From Halorubrum distributum JCM 10118 (GTDB taxonomy: Archaea; Halobacteriota; Halobacteria; Halobacteriales; Haloferacaceae): a stretch of DNA of 46,984 bases. Under the pieces are notes generated by a model, which was not told the DNA's origin, searched no databases, and saw only the letters and a list, made by a program, of their open reading frames with translations. Below are positions 7,901 to 15,575 of the stretch, in pieces. The stretch is from NCBI RefSeq assembly GCF_000337335.1, contig NZ_AOJN01000022.1, positions 1-46,984 of the forward strand. The letters run 5' to 3'. The translations under genes and the position numbers were made by a program. Position 1 is the stretch's first letter, and the number at the start of each line of letters is the position of its first letter.

Positions 7901-8976
7901 ACCGGTTCGAAGTTCCGCCACTCGTCGACCCAGCCGTCGGTCGGCGCCGCGGCCTCCGGCGTCTCGTTTCCGAGGACGATCTCGAAGGTCGGCATGTTGA
8001 TGTTGTACGCGATCTCCTCGTAGCCCCAGTCCTCCGCGACCCACTCGTCGCGGACCCCGGCGTACGGCGTGGCGGGGAAGTAGGCCTCGACGGCGGTCTC
8101 CCGGACGAGTTGCTTGGCCGGCCGCTGCGACTCGAAGACGCCGTTGGCGATGTATCGGATGTCGTTCTCGCGGATGACTCGCGTCGCCTCCCGGATGTCC
8201 GCGGGCTTGACGTCCCCGCTCGCCGCGAGGCTGGTCACCAGCGGCCGCATCCGGACGCCGTACCGCACCCCGATGTACTGGAAGGCGTTGTGCGCGGCCA
8301 GCTGGACCACGTCGCGGTCCGAGCGGTCGAAGATCGCTTGGTAGTCCGCGTCGATGCGGTCGAGCACCTCGCTTTTGTACCGTCCCGCGTTCTCGCGGAA
8401 CCGGTCCGCGTGGTCCGGAGCCACCGCCGCGAACCCCTCGGCGATGTTGTCGACAGACCGCTTCGCGCGCCGCGGGTCCAGCCAGAAGTGCGGGTCCTTC
8501 CCGCGCTCGGCGCCGACGCCCTCCTCGTCGCGGTCGAGCGACGCGGCGAGGTCCACGAGGTCGACCCCTTCCCGGGCGTTTATCAGCGCGGTGTCCGCGC
8601 CGTCGGCCTCGAGCGTCTGAATGGCGCGATCGGCCCACGGCTGGAAGTCCTCGCCGACGTGGACGAACGCGTCCGCCTCGATGATCCGCCGGGTGATGCT
8701 CGCGTTCGGCTCCCAGCCGTGGCCGTGGAGCCCCGTCGGAACGAGGTTCTCGACGGTCAGCGGGGTCTCCTCCGCGATCTGGCGGCCGAAGTCGTAGAAG
8801 CTGAAGAAGGAGGCCACGGCGACCGGTCCCCCGTCGTCGCCTTCGGCCCGGCCGGACCCCACCGGCGCGCCCGGGAGCGACGTACAGCCGGCGACGGAGG
8901 CCAGCGCCGTCGCCGCCCCGGCGCGCACCGCGTCGCGTCGCGTCACCGCTCGGTCGTCGTTGCGTTCAGTAGGCAT
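7897..8976 (-). CDS. znuA: metal-binding Tat lipoprotein of the ABC importer (ZnuA/TroA type)
   Basis: A 359-residue solute-binding protein of cluster A-1. The N-terminus has a twin-arginine signal (TRRDAVRAGAATALASVAGC) with the lipobox Cys at 31, so it is exported folded and lipid-anchored outside the cell. Probable metal ligands are in TGLHGHGWEPN (His84, His86, Glu89), KDPHFWLDP and AAHNAFQYI. No long His-rich loop is present, unlike many ZnuA proteins. An in-frame TTG upstream (8994) is possible, but the ATG at 8976 fits the signal peptide. It is the first gene of the importer operon, downstream of a candidate operator at 8998-9011. Confidence 0.9.
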   Translation of the reverse strand: MPTERNDDRAVTRRDAVRAGAATALASVAGCTSLPGAPVGSGRAEGDDGGPVAVASFFSFYDFGRQIAEETPLTVENLVPTGLHGHGWEPNASITRRIIEADAFVHVGEDFQPWADRAIQTLEADGADTALINAREGVDLVDLAASLDRDEEGVGAERGKDPHFWLDPRRAKRSVDNIAEGFAAVAPDHADRFRENAGRYKSEVLDRIDADYQAIFDRSDRDVVQLAAHNAFQYIGVRYGVRMRPLVTSLAASGDVKPADIREATRVIRENDIRYIANGVFESQRPAKQLVRETAVEAYFPATPYAGVRDEWVAEDWGYEEIAYNINMPTFEIVLGNETPEAAAPTDGWVDEWRNFEPV

Positions 8977-8997
8977 ATCAGAAGTCACATCCAATTT

Positions 8998-9011
8998 TTT
9001 GACTCGTCTAA
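8998..9011. promoter_or_regulatory. candidate metalloregulator operator upstream of znuA
   Basis: TTTGACTCGTCTAA is a near-perfect inverted repeat (TTTGAC-N2-GTCTAA; five of six half-site pairs complementary). It lies 22-35 nt upstream of the znuA ATG, next to a TATA-like AACATAAG (9013-9020, minus strand). Binding there would block transcription. A DtxR/SirR/MntR-type metal repressor is a reasonable guess from the controlled operon. The regulator itself is not in this window. Confidence 0.4.
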
Positions 9012-9029
9012 TCTTATGTTTTCCCGCAT

Positions 9030-9037
9030 CATATATG
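9030..9037 (-). promoter_or_regulatory. second TATA-like box upstream of znuA
   Basis: CATATATG is palindromic and lies about 57 nt upstream of the znuA ATG. It would give a leader of about 30 nt if used. The closer AACATAAG at 9013-9020 is an alternative. Which one acts is not decidable from sequence. Confidence 0.35.
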
Positions 9038-9041
9038 GCTT

Positions 9042-9152
9042 CCGCCCGGCGCCGCCGCTGATCGGTACTCGGTCGCTCGCGGGCGTCTACCGCCCGGCGC
9101 CGTCGCTGGTCGCTACTCGGGTCGTCGGCTCGGCGGCCGCCCGGCGCCGCTC
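9042..9152. repeat. 48-nt-spaced GC-rich direct repeats
   Basis: A 31-nt unit beginning CCGCCCGGCGCCG is found at 9042-9072 and again at 9090-9120 with three differences. A third partial copy (about 15 nt) lies at 9137-9152 and overlaps the end of the homoserine kinase gene. The spacing is 47-48 nt. No open frame explains them. They separate the znu promoter from thrB. Confidence 0.7.
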
Positions 9153-10032
9153 AGTCCGCGAGGAACGTCGCGCCGCGGCCGATCCGGGTCTGATACGCCC
9201 GGGCTTCGATACCGGCGCCGGCGAAGGCGTCGAGCATCCCGGCGGCGACGTCGCGGCGGTCGCGCTCGCGGCAGGCGGCGATCACCGCGGGGCCGGCGCC
9301 GCTGACGGTGACGCCGGTCGCGCCCGCGTCGAAGGCGCGCCCGCGGACCTCGTCGTAGCCGGTGATGAGGCGGGCGCGCTCCGGCGTGACCACGGGGTCG
9401 CTCATCCCGAGGCCGACGAGGTCGGGGTCCGAGCGGCACATCCCGATCGCGAGCGTCGCCGCGTTGCCGACCGTCTCGACCAGTTCCTCCATCGAAGCGC
9501 TCTCGGGGACGACCCGGCGCGCGTCGCGGGTCGAGACCGCCACGTCCGGAAGACAGACGACCAGCGGGATCGCGGCGTCGACCGACCGCGTTCCGTCCGC
9601 GGTCGTCACGGTGAACCCGCCGAGGATCGAGGGGGCGACGTTGTCGGCGTGCGCGACCCCGGAGACGACGGCCTCGCCCTCAGCGGCGATCGGGACCAGC
9701 TCCTCCCGGGAGCGCCCGCGGTCGTAGAGCCGGTTGAGCGCGACCGCGGCGCCCGCGGCGCTCGCGGCCGAGGAGCCGAGCCCGGAGGCCGGGCGCACGC
9801 CCTTGTCGATGTGGATCCGCGCGGGCGCGTCGAGCGCCTCGACGACGGCGCCGACGGTGTTCTTCTCGGGGTCCTCCGGGATGTACTGCGCCCCGACCCC
9901 CGTGACCTCGATCGTCGTCTCGGCCGCCTTCTCGACGGTGACGACGTCCGCCGGCCGCGAGAGCGCCGCCCCGAACACGTCGAAGCCGCTCCCGAGGTTC
10001 GCGCTCGTCGCGGGGGCCCGTACCGTTACCAT
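9151..10032 (-). CDS. thrB: homoserine kinase
   Basis: A 293-residue GHMP-family kinase, identified as homoserine kinase, which phosphorylates L-homoserine for threonine synthesis. It begins MVTVRAPATSANLGSGFDVF, the classic ThrB N-terminus. The ATP-binding GHMP motif is PASGLGSSAASAAGA, and the C-terminal motif is GVTVSGAGPAVIAAC. A TATA-like CTTTTTG (about 10055-10063, minus strand) lies about 27 nt before the ATG, so the mRNA is probably leaderless. Longer upstream reading is excluded by this promoter. No other threonine genes are adjacent. Confidence 0.94.
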   Translation of the reverse strand: MVTVRAPATSANLGSGFDVFGAALSRPADVVTVEKAAETTIEVTGVGAQYIPEDPEKNTVGAVVEALDAPARIHIDKGVRPASGLGSSAASAAGAAVALNRLYDRGRSREELVPIAAEGEAVVSGVAHADNVAPSILGGFTVTTADGTRSVDAAIPLVVCLPDVAVSTRDARRVVPESASMEELVETVGNAATLAIGMCRSDPDLVGLGMSDPVVTPERARLITGYDEVRGRAFDAGATGVTVSGAGPAVIAACRERDRRDVAAGMLDAFAGAGIEARAYQTRIGRGATFLAD

Positions 10033-10184
10033 GGCGGGGAGTGTCTCTCGGGGGGCAAAAAGGAGCGGGATCGAACAGATAGCGAGAGGGCGACGGAAGC
10101 CCTCGCGGTCGGCCGAAGAGAGATGGGTTCCGACGCGTCGAGGGTGGTTCGGTCGGGCGCTCCGTTCGGCGTCGATCGGCAGCC

Positions 10185-10433
10185 TCAGCGGGCCATCGTC
10201 CACAGCAGCGTCCCGACCAGGACGAGCGGGATGCCGAGGAGGATGAACGTCGGCGGCATCGTCGTGTACGGCGCCATCAGGAAGATGACCCCGAAGACGG
10301 CCAGAATCGACGCGATGACCTTCTGGGACTTCAGCGGCGCTGCCCCCAGAAGCGACACGAGGAGCCCGAACAGGAGGATGTGCCCGAGGTGGTAGTTGAG
10401 CAGGAACGTGTCGATGACCAGCGGCGAGAGCAT
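10185..10433 (-). CDS. small membrane protein, unknown function
   Basis: An 82-residue hydrophobic protein with about three predicted membrane helices (roughly residues 12-30, 38-55 and 60-80). It has no cysteines and no recognised domain. The minus-strand box CTTTAATG at 10461-10468 is about 31 nt upstream of the ATG and supports a real, near-leaderless gene. It is divergent from the DUF389 gene and 152 nt upstream of thrB, which has its own promoter. I do not recognise a function. Confidence 0.7.
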   Translation of the reverse strand: MLSPLVIDTFLLNYHLGHILLFGLLVSLLGAAPLKSQKVIASILAVFGVIFLMAPYTTMPPTFILLGIPLVLVGTLLWTMAR

Positions 10434-10521
10434 TCTTGGCTGGAGGTGCGAGCGATTCGCGCATTAAAGTTCCGTTTCTCGTGGCCGCGGAGTCGCGCCC
10501 GGGGCCGCGGCGCGTGCCGAT

Positions 10522-10529
10522 CTTATAAG
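10522..10529 (+). promoter_or_regulatory. TATA box deciding a GTG start
   Basis: CTTATAAG is centred about 27 nt before the GTG at 10553. It makes the GTG the first codon of a leaderless transcript and excludes the in-frame ATG at 10538, which would lie upstream of the predicted transcript start. Confidence 0.65.
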
Positions 10530-10552
10530 AGCCGTCGGTGCGACCGGGGACC

Positions 10553-11845
10553 GTGCGACTCGTTCAGGTCATGATTCCGGCTGGTAAGCGGGCGGCGGTC
10601 GTCCGTGCGCTCGACGACGAGGGGGTCGACTACGTCGTCACCGACGAGACGAGCGGCCGGGAGTACACCGCGGTCGCGACGTTCCCGCTCCCGACCGCCG
10701 CCGTCGAGCCGGTGCTCGACCGGCTGCGAGAGGCGGGGATCGACGAGAGCACCTACACCGTCATCGTCGCGGCCGAGACTGTCATCTCGCGGCGGTTCGA
10801 GGCGCTCGAAGAGGAGTACGAGGAGGAGTCCGAGCGCGGTGGCGACCGCATCTCGCGCGAGGAGCTCCAGGCGAAGGCCGACGGCCTCGCCTCCGGGCTC
10901 GGGACGTACGTGCTGATGACGGTCATCTCCGCGGTGATCGCCACGGCGGGGCTCCTGCTCGACTCGCCCGCGACCGTGGTCGGATCGATGGTGATCGCGC
11001 CGCTCATCGGCCCGGCGATGTCGGCCGCGATCGGGACCGTCGTCGACGACGAGGCGCTGTTCCGGCGCGGGGTGCGGATGCAGATCTTGGGCGTCGCGGT
11101 CGCGATCCTCGCTGCGACGCTGTTCGCGTTCGCGCTGCGCTCGCTCGCCTTGGTCCCGCCCGGGCTCGACCCGCTCGAACTCGCGGAGGTGTCGGAGCGG
11201 CTCGCGCCGAACGTCCTCGTCTTGGTCGTCGCGGTCGGCGCCGGGATCGCGGGCATCGTCTCGCTGATGACGGGCGTCTCGGCGACGCTGGTCGGCGTGA
11301 TGATCGCGGTGGCGCTCATTCCGCCCGCGGCCGCGGTCGGCATCGGGATCGCCTTCCGGATCCCCCAGCTCGTGATCGGCGCGGGCGTCATCGTCGCGGT
11401 GAACGTCCTCTCGATCAACCTCTCGGCGCTGGTCGTGCTGTGGTACGAGGGGTACCGGCCCCAGCGGTGGTTCCGCGAGGACGAGGCGCGCGCCGCGTTC
11501 CTCAAGCGCGTCGCCGTGCTGGCGGTCGCCATCGCGCTGCTCTCGGTGTTCCTCGGCGGCGTCACCTACGAATCGTACGTCGCCTCGACCACCGAGACGG
11601 ACATCCGCGCCGCCGCGACCGACGAACTGACCGCGATCGACTCGGAGTTCGAACTGCTCGAACTGACCGTCGAACGGACCGGGACCGTCCCGCCGCTCGA
11701 AACGGACCGGGTGGTGATAACCGTGGGCGTACCGCCCGGCAGCACCGTCGAGGGGACAGCGCCCGCGCTCGACGACCGGATCGAGACGGTCGTCGACCGC
11801 GAGGTCGCCGTTGAGGTCCGCACGGTGACCGTCGAACGGGCCTGA
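10553..11845 (+). CDS. DUF389 (TIGR00341-type) membrane protein
   Basis: A 430-residue integral membrane protein of the DUF389 family. The N-terminal soluble domain (1-110) starts MRLVQVMIPAGKRAAVVRAL and looks like a small alpha/beta fold. It is followed by a conserved membrane core: GSMVIAPLIGPAMSAAIGTV, then MTGVSATLVGVMIAVALIPP and NVLSINLSALVVLWYEGYRP. A C-terminal soluble domain of about 120 residues follows the last helix. Six or more TM helices are apparent. Family function is not established. The GTG start is set by the TATA box at 10522-10529. The gene stands alone, 103 nt before the FNT-fusion gene. Confidence 0.85.
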   Translation: MRLVQVMIPAGKRAAVVRALDDEGVDYVVTDETSGREYTAVATFPLPTAAVEPVLDRLREAGIDESTYTVIVAAETVISRRFEALEEEYEEESERGGDRISREELQAKADGLASGLGTYVLMTVISAVIATAGLLLDSPATVVGSMVIAPLIGPAMSAAIGTVVDDEALFRRGVRMQILGVAVAILAATLFAFALRSLALVPPGLDPLELAEVSERLAPNVLVLVVAVGAGIAGIVSLMTGVSATLVGVMIAVALIPPAAAVGIGIAFRIPQLVIGAGVIVAVNVLSINLSALVVLWYEGYRPQRWFREDEARAAFLKRVAVLAVAIALLSVFLGGVTYESYVASTTETDIRAAATDELTAIDSEFELLELTVERTGTVPPLETDRVVITVGVPPGSTVEGTAPALDDRIETVVDREVAVEVRTVTVERA

Positions 11846-11920
11846 GCGCCCCGCTGGCGGGTTCCGCCGATCGCCAGCCGTTCGGTCAGTTTTCCCCGCG
11901 TGACCCGAAGAGCAAGTGAT

Positions 11921-11928
11921 TTTTATCG
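11921..11928 (+). promoter_or_regulatory. TATA box deciding a GTG start
   Basis: TTTTATCG is centred about 25 nt before the GTG at 11949. An in-frame ATG at 11916 overlies the box itself and cannot be the start. Confidence 0.65.
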
Positions 11929-11948
11929 GGCCGTCGTGGGCTCCGCCA

Positions 11949-14159
11949 GTGACCGACTCAGAGCAACCCGACGACGATTCGATGCGGGAGGTCGTCGAGC
12001 GGTCCCGGAGCGGCGCGCCCGCGGTCGGCGAGGCCGTCCGGGACCGATTCTCCTCGGACGAGGTGTTCCAGCGGATCATCGCGGCCGCGGACGAGGAGGT
12101 GACCTCGGGGAGCCGAGAGCTCTTCTTCAGCGGGCTCGCCGCCGGGCTGGCGATCACGATCACGTTCATGCTGTACGCCTCGCTGACGGCGTCGACCGAC
12201 TCCCACCCCATCCTGAGCGTGCTGCTGTACCCCCTCGGGTTCATCTACATAATCATCGGCGGCTACCAGCTGTACACCGAGAACACGCTGCCGCCGGTGG
12301 CGCTGACGCTCGAACGGCTCGCGAGCCTCCCCACGCTCCTCCGCCACTGGACGATCGTGCTCGCGGGCAACTTCGTCGGCGGCGGGATCGGCGCGCTCGT
12401 GCTGTCGTACGGCGGCGTCTTCACGGGCGACACCGTCGACGCGGCGCTGTACATCTCCGAGGGGGGGTTCAGCGTCGGCGCCGTGCCGCTGTTCTTTAAG
12501 GCCGCGATGGCGGGGCTGATCGTCGCCGGCGTCGTCTGGGTCGGCTTCGCCTCCACCGACTCCGTGAGCCGGATGCTTGTCGTCTACCTCGCGTTCCTCG
12601 CGATCCCGCTCGGCGACCTGTTCCACGTGGTCGTCTCCTTCACCGAGGTGCTCTACCTGTTCTTCGAGTATAACATCCCGCTGTACGGCGCCGAGATCAG
12701 CCTCTACTCCGGGATCGTCGGCTTCGTGATCCCGGTGTTACTCGGGAACACCATCGGGGGGGTCGTGCTGGTCACGCTCGTCAACTACTTCCAGACCAGC
12801 GAGGAGCGGCTCGAGGAGGCGCGCTTCGAGGGCGTCAGCCGTCGCCTGACGGTCCCCGAGTGGGTGTTCGGCCGCGCGGCCGGTCGCTCGTACGTCCCGA
12901 TCTTAGACGCCACCGAGGCGACGCTGTTCGCGGGCGAGGGGTACCGGATCATGGTGCCGATCACGAACCCCCGGACTGACGGCCCGATCGTCGAGCTGGC
13001 TGCGCGGCTCGCGAGCAGCCACGAGGACGGCGTCGTCCACATCGTTCACGTTGTCCAGGCGCCCGAGCGCATGTCGCTCTCCTCGGGGGACGCGGGCCAG
13101 CGGATCGCGAACGTCTCCGCCCAGGGAATGGACGACCTCCGGTCGACCGCAGCGGAGTACGACGTCGAGGTGTCGACCTCGACGGTCGTCTCGCACCGCT
13201 CGTTCGAGGAGGTGTTCAACATGGCCCGCCGGACCCGTCCGGACGCGGTGCTGATGGGCTGGGGCGACGACCAGCTGTGGAGCGCCGCCCGCGCCGAGCG
13301 CCCCATCGACGAGCTCACCAACCAGCTCCCCTGCGACTTCCTCATCCTCAACGAGCACGAGCTGGACACCTCGCGGATCCTCATCCCGACCTCCGGCGGT
13401 CCGGACTCGGACCTGAGCGCGGAGGTCGCGAAGGTGCTCGCCGACACCACCGACGCCGACGTGACGCTGCTCCACGTGGTCGACGGCCCCGAGAAGCGGG
13501 GACAGGGCGAGCTGTTCCTCGCGAACTGGGCCGAGGAACACGGCCTCGAAGACGCCGAGTTCGTGGTCGACGACGGCGGCGACGTGGAGGCGGGCATCTG
13601 CGACGCGTCCGTCGACAAGACCCTCGTCATCATCGGCGCCACCGAGAAGGGGCTGCTCTCGCGGCTCGTCTCGAACTCGCTGCACCTCGACGTGATCCAC
13701 GACGTCGACGCCGCCGTGCTGCTCACCGAGCGCCCCAGCAGCCGGTCCCTTCGCGAGCGGCTGTTCGGCTCCGGCCGCCGGGCGACCGACATGTCGGGCG
13801 GCGTCGAGCGCGACCCGGAGCAGTCGGAGGGCACCGACGTGCGGGCCGCCGGGACCCACGGCTCCGACCGCGGCGACGGCGCTGGCGCGAACGGGGGATC
13901 CGGCGCCGCGGACGCGATCGGTGTCGAAGGTTCGGCGGACGCCGCGGACGCGGCCGTCGACGCCGTTTTCGACGACGCGGACGAGGGTGGCGACGACGAA
14001 GCGGCGGAGAGCGACGCGGACGAGGGCCCCGCCGACGAGCAGCCGCACCTCGACGACGCGTTCATCGCGGACCACGACGAGGCGGACGAGGAGGCGGACG
14101 AGGAGGCGGCAGACGAGGCGGACGATGAGGACGCGGCCGACGGCGACGGCGCGCGATAG
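11949..14159 (+). CDS. FNT-family channel fused to two UspA domains
   Basis: A 736-residue multidomain membrane protein. Residues about 45-285 form a formate/nitrite transporter (FNT) channel: SGLAAGLAITITF, then LAGNFVGGGIGAL (138-150), a central-pore His in LFHVVVSFTE (His226) and a second half-motif LLGNTIGGVV. Two universal stress protein (UspA) domains follow, at about 330-470 and 475-595; the second contains ILIPTSGGPDSD and LVIIGATEKG. The C-terminal 125 residues are low-complexity, Asp/Glu/Ala-rich and probably disordered. FNT channels carry small monovalent anions (formate, nitrite, hydrosulfide). The cytoplasmic UspA pair may sense nucleotides and gate the channel, which is inference. 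The GTG start follows the TATA box at 11921. Confidence 0.88.
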   Translation: MTDSEQPDDDSMREVVERSRSGAPAVGEAVRDRFSSDEVFQRIIAAADEEVTSGSRELFFSGLAAGLAITITFMLYASLTASTDSHPILSVLLYPLGFIYIIIGGYQLYTENTLPPVALTLERLASLPTLLRHWTIVLAGNFVGGGIGALVLSYGGVFTGDTVDAALYISEGGFSVGAVPLFFKAAMAGLIVAGVVWVGFASTDSVSRMLVVYLAFLAIPLGDLFHVVVSFTEVLYLFFEYNIPLYGAEISLYSGIVGFVIPVLLGNTIGGVVLVTLVNYFQTSEERLEEARFEGVSRRLTVPEWVFGRAAGRSYVPILDATEATLFAGEGYRIMVPITNPRTDGPIVELAARLASSHEDGVVHIVHVVQAPERMSLSSGDAGQRIANVSAQGMDDLRSTAAEYDVEVSTSTVVSHRSFEEVFNMARRTRPDAVLMGWGDDQLWSAARAERPIDELTNQLPCDFLILNEHELDTSRILIPTSGGPDSDLSAEVAKVLADTTDADVTLLHVVDGPEKRGQGELFLANWAEEHGLEDAEFVVDDGGDVEAGICDASVDKTLVIIGATEKGLLSRLVSNSLHLDVIHDVDAAVLLTERPSSRSLRERLFGSGRRATDMSGGVERDPEQSEGTDVRAAGTHGSDRGDGAGANGGSGAADAIGVEGSADAADAAVDAVFDDADEGGDDEAAESDADEGPADEQPHLDDAFIADHDEADEEADEEAADEADDEDAADGDGAR

Positions 14160-14218
14160 CGAAAGCGGCTCTTTGTGCTATCGGCGTTTTATAGGTGTCC
14201 GCGATCCATCGGACGGGT

Positions 14219-14965
14219 ATGAACAGGCGACTGACGGCACTCATCGGCATCGCGGCGCTCGTCGCGCTGGCCGGCTGTACGGGGTTCGCGGGGACGGCGA
14301 CCCCCACGGACGGCGGCGACGACGCGCAACTGGAACGGAGCATCGAAGTGACGGCCAGCGGCGAGGCGACGTCCGCGCCGGACCGCGCCACGCTCCGCGT
14401 CGCGGTCACCGCGACCGGCGACGACGCCGCGGCCGTGCGCGACGAGCTGGCCGCCGGCGAAGGGGAGCTCCGAACGGCGCTGACCGACTGGGGGCTCGAC
14501 GAGGACGCCATCCGGACGGAGCGGTACGACGTCCGCGAGAGCTACGAGACCCGCGACGACCCGAACCGAACGCGGTATGAAGGGATCCACCAGTACGCGA
14601 TCGAACTTGACGACGTCGACGCCGTCGGCGAGGTCATCGACGTCGCGATCGACGCGGGCGCGGACGAGGTCCAGCGGATCGAGTTCGGACTGAGCCAGGA
14701 GACCGAGCGGGAGGTCCGCGAGGAGGCGATCGCGCAGGCGATGTCGAACGCGGACGACGACGCGGCCGCGCTCGCGAACGCCAGCGGGCTCGAGGTGTCC
14801 GGCGTCTACGAGGTGTCGACGGCGCAGTCGGGGTCGCAGCCGTACGTCAGGGAGAGCTACGACGCGGCGGCCGGCGGCGACGCGGGCGCCTCCACCGCCG
14901 TCGAGACCGGCGACGTCAGCGTACGCGTCTCGGTGAACGTCGTGTACGAGGCGGTTCTGGCCTGA
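14219..14965 (+). CDS. SIMPL-domain (DUF541) lipoprotein
   Basis: A 248-residue exported protein. A signal peptide with lipobox ALAGC places it on the outer face of the membrane. The mature part is a SIMPL domain: ITVxASGEATSAPDRATLRV-like strand, FGLSQETEREVREEAI, and a C-terminal VSVRVSVNVVYEA strand. SIMPL proteins are linked to envelope functions, but the molecular role is unclear. The ATG at 14219 lies about 28 nt after TTTTATAG (14187-14194), indicating a leaderless mRNA. It is followed by a 610-nt gap containing element A. Confidence 0.85.
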   Translation: MNRRLTALIGIAALVALAGCTGFAGTATPTDGGDDAQLERSIEVTASGEATSAPDRATLRVAVTATGDDAAAVRDELAAGEGELRTALTDWGLDEDAIRTERYDVRESYETRDDPNRTRYEGIHQYAIELDDVDAVGEVIDVAIDAGADEVQRIEFGLSQETEREVREEAIAQAMSNADDDAAALANASGLEVSGVYEVSTAQSGSQPYVRESYDAAAGGDAGASTAVETGDVSVRVSVNVVYEAVLA

Positions 14966-15097
14966 CGACCGTACAGGGACGTATCGACCTCTGGAGGCCG
15001 TTGGAATTCCATTTTAGACAGGCTCTCGCCTGAAAAATCCGATCGACGGGGCCGCTTTTTGATCGAGTGCGGGAGTGGGTATCACAGACTCGTGGCG
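14966..15097. other. intergenic stretch before element A
   Basis: No coding frame with haloarchaeal character is visible. A T5 run in GCTTTTTG (about 15052-15059) could terminate transcription of the SIMPL gene. The rest of this 610-nt gap is element A and short AT-rich flanks. Confidence 0.5.
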
Positions 15098-15304
15098 ACG
15101 AAACGCTATTTAAATAGCCGTGAGCGACAGCGACGAGTGGTTATAAATAGAGAGTGCGGTGGCGCGCCTGCGAGCGGCCGCCACCGGCGGCCGCGAGCCA
15201 GTCCGCGAGGGAGTCGCTGGCCCCGGAGCGAAGCGGAGGGTGCCAGCGACGAGGCTGGGGAGGTGAGAGGTGCTGTGCGGGGCGGTGCGGGGCGGGATTC
15301 AAAA

Positions 15305-15338
15305 GGGCAGTCACCGGCGGCGAAGCCGCCGGTTGCCC
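15305..15338. repeat. hairpin 1 of element A
   Basis: ACCGGCGGC (15313-15321) pairs perfectly with GCCGCCGGT (15325-15333) around a GAA triloop. GGGCA (15305-15309) and TGCCC (15334-15338) extend the stem past a 3-nt bulge. The total is 14 base pairs. Confidence 0.8.
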
Positions 15339-15355
15339 GTGGCGCTACGCGCCAC
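15339..15355. repeat. hairpin 2 of element A
   Basis: GTGGCGC (15339-15345) pairs perfectly with GCGCCAC (15349-15355) around a TAC triloop. It abuts hairpin 1 with no spacer. Confidence 0.8.
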
Positions 15356-15575
15356 GCTGTCGCGAGGGCGATACGCCGCAGAAGCACCGCATCGAGGGAG
15401 CGATAGCGACCGAGCGAGGAGCACAGGAAGGCGCGCGAGCCGTCGCGGCTGAGGCTTTGAAGCCGTTCACCGTGGCAGCGTCGGTCACGTATAAATAGCC
15501 GACAGCAACACTGCTGTTCTACTTATAAACAACGACGCCATCGCACTGAGCGACCTACCACACGTACTCCCGTGA

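Larger units (their letters stand above)
15098..15540 (-). repeat. element A: GC-rich noncoding element, candidate structured RNA locus
   Basis: This noncoding block lies between convergent genes. On the minus strand the conserved box CAAAGCCTCAGCCGCGACG (15441-15459) lies 28 nt from ATAAATA (15491-15497), which matches TATA-to-transcript-start spacing. Downstream on the same strand is GACTGCCCTTTTGAATCCCG (about 15293-15312), also found in element C with two differences. Two perfect adjacent hairpins lie at 15305-15355. The far part (15156-15260) matches element B. Further AT boxes lie at 15107-15116 and 15140-15149. Read as an inward transcript, the element would start near 15462. No protein frame is credible. 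Confidence 0.6.

Noticed and set aside
15059-15406. A 115-codon open frame on the plus strand across element A
   Set aside because: It is Arg/Ala/Gly-rich and basic, unlike the acidic proteome. It crosses hairpins and repeat boxes and has no family signature. High GC lengthens open frames by chance.
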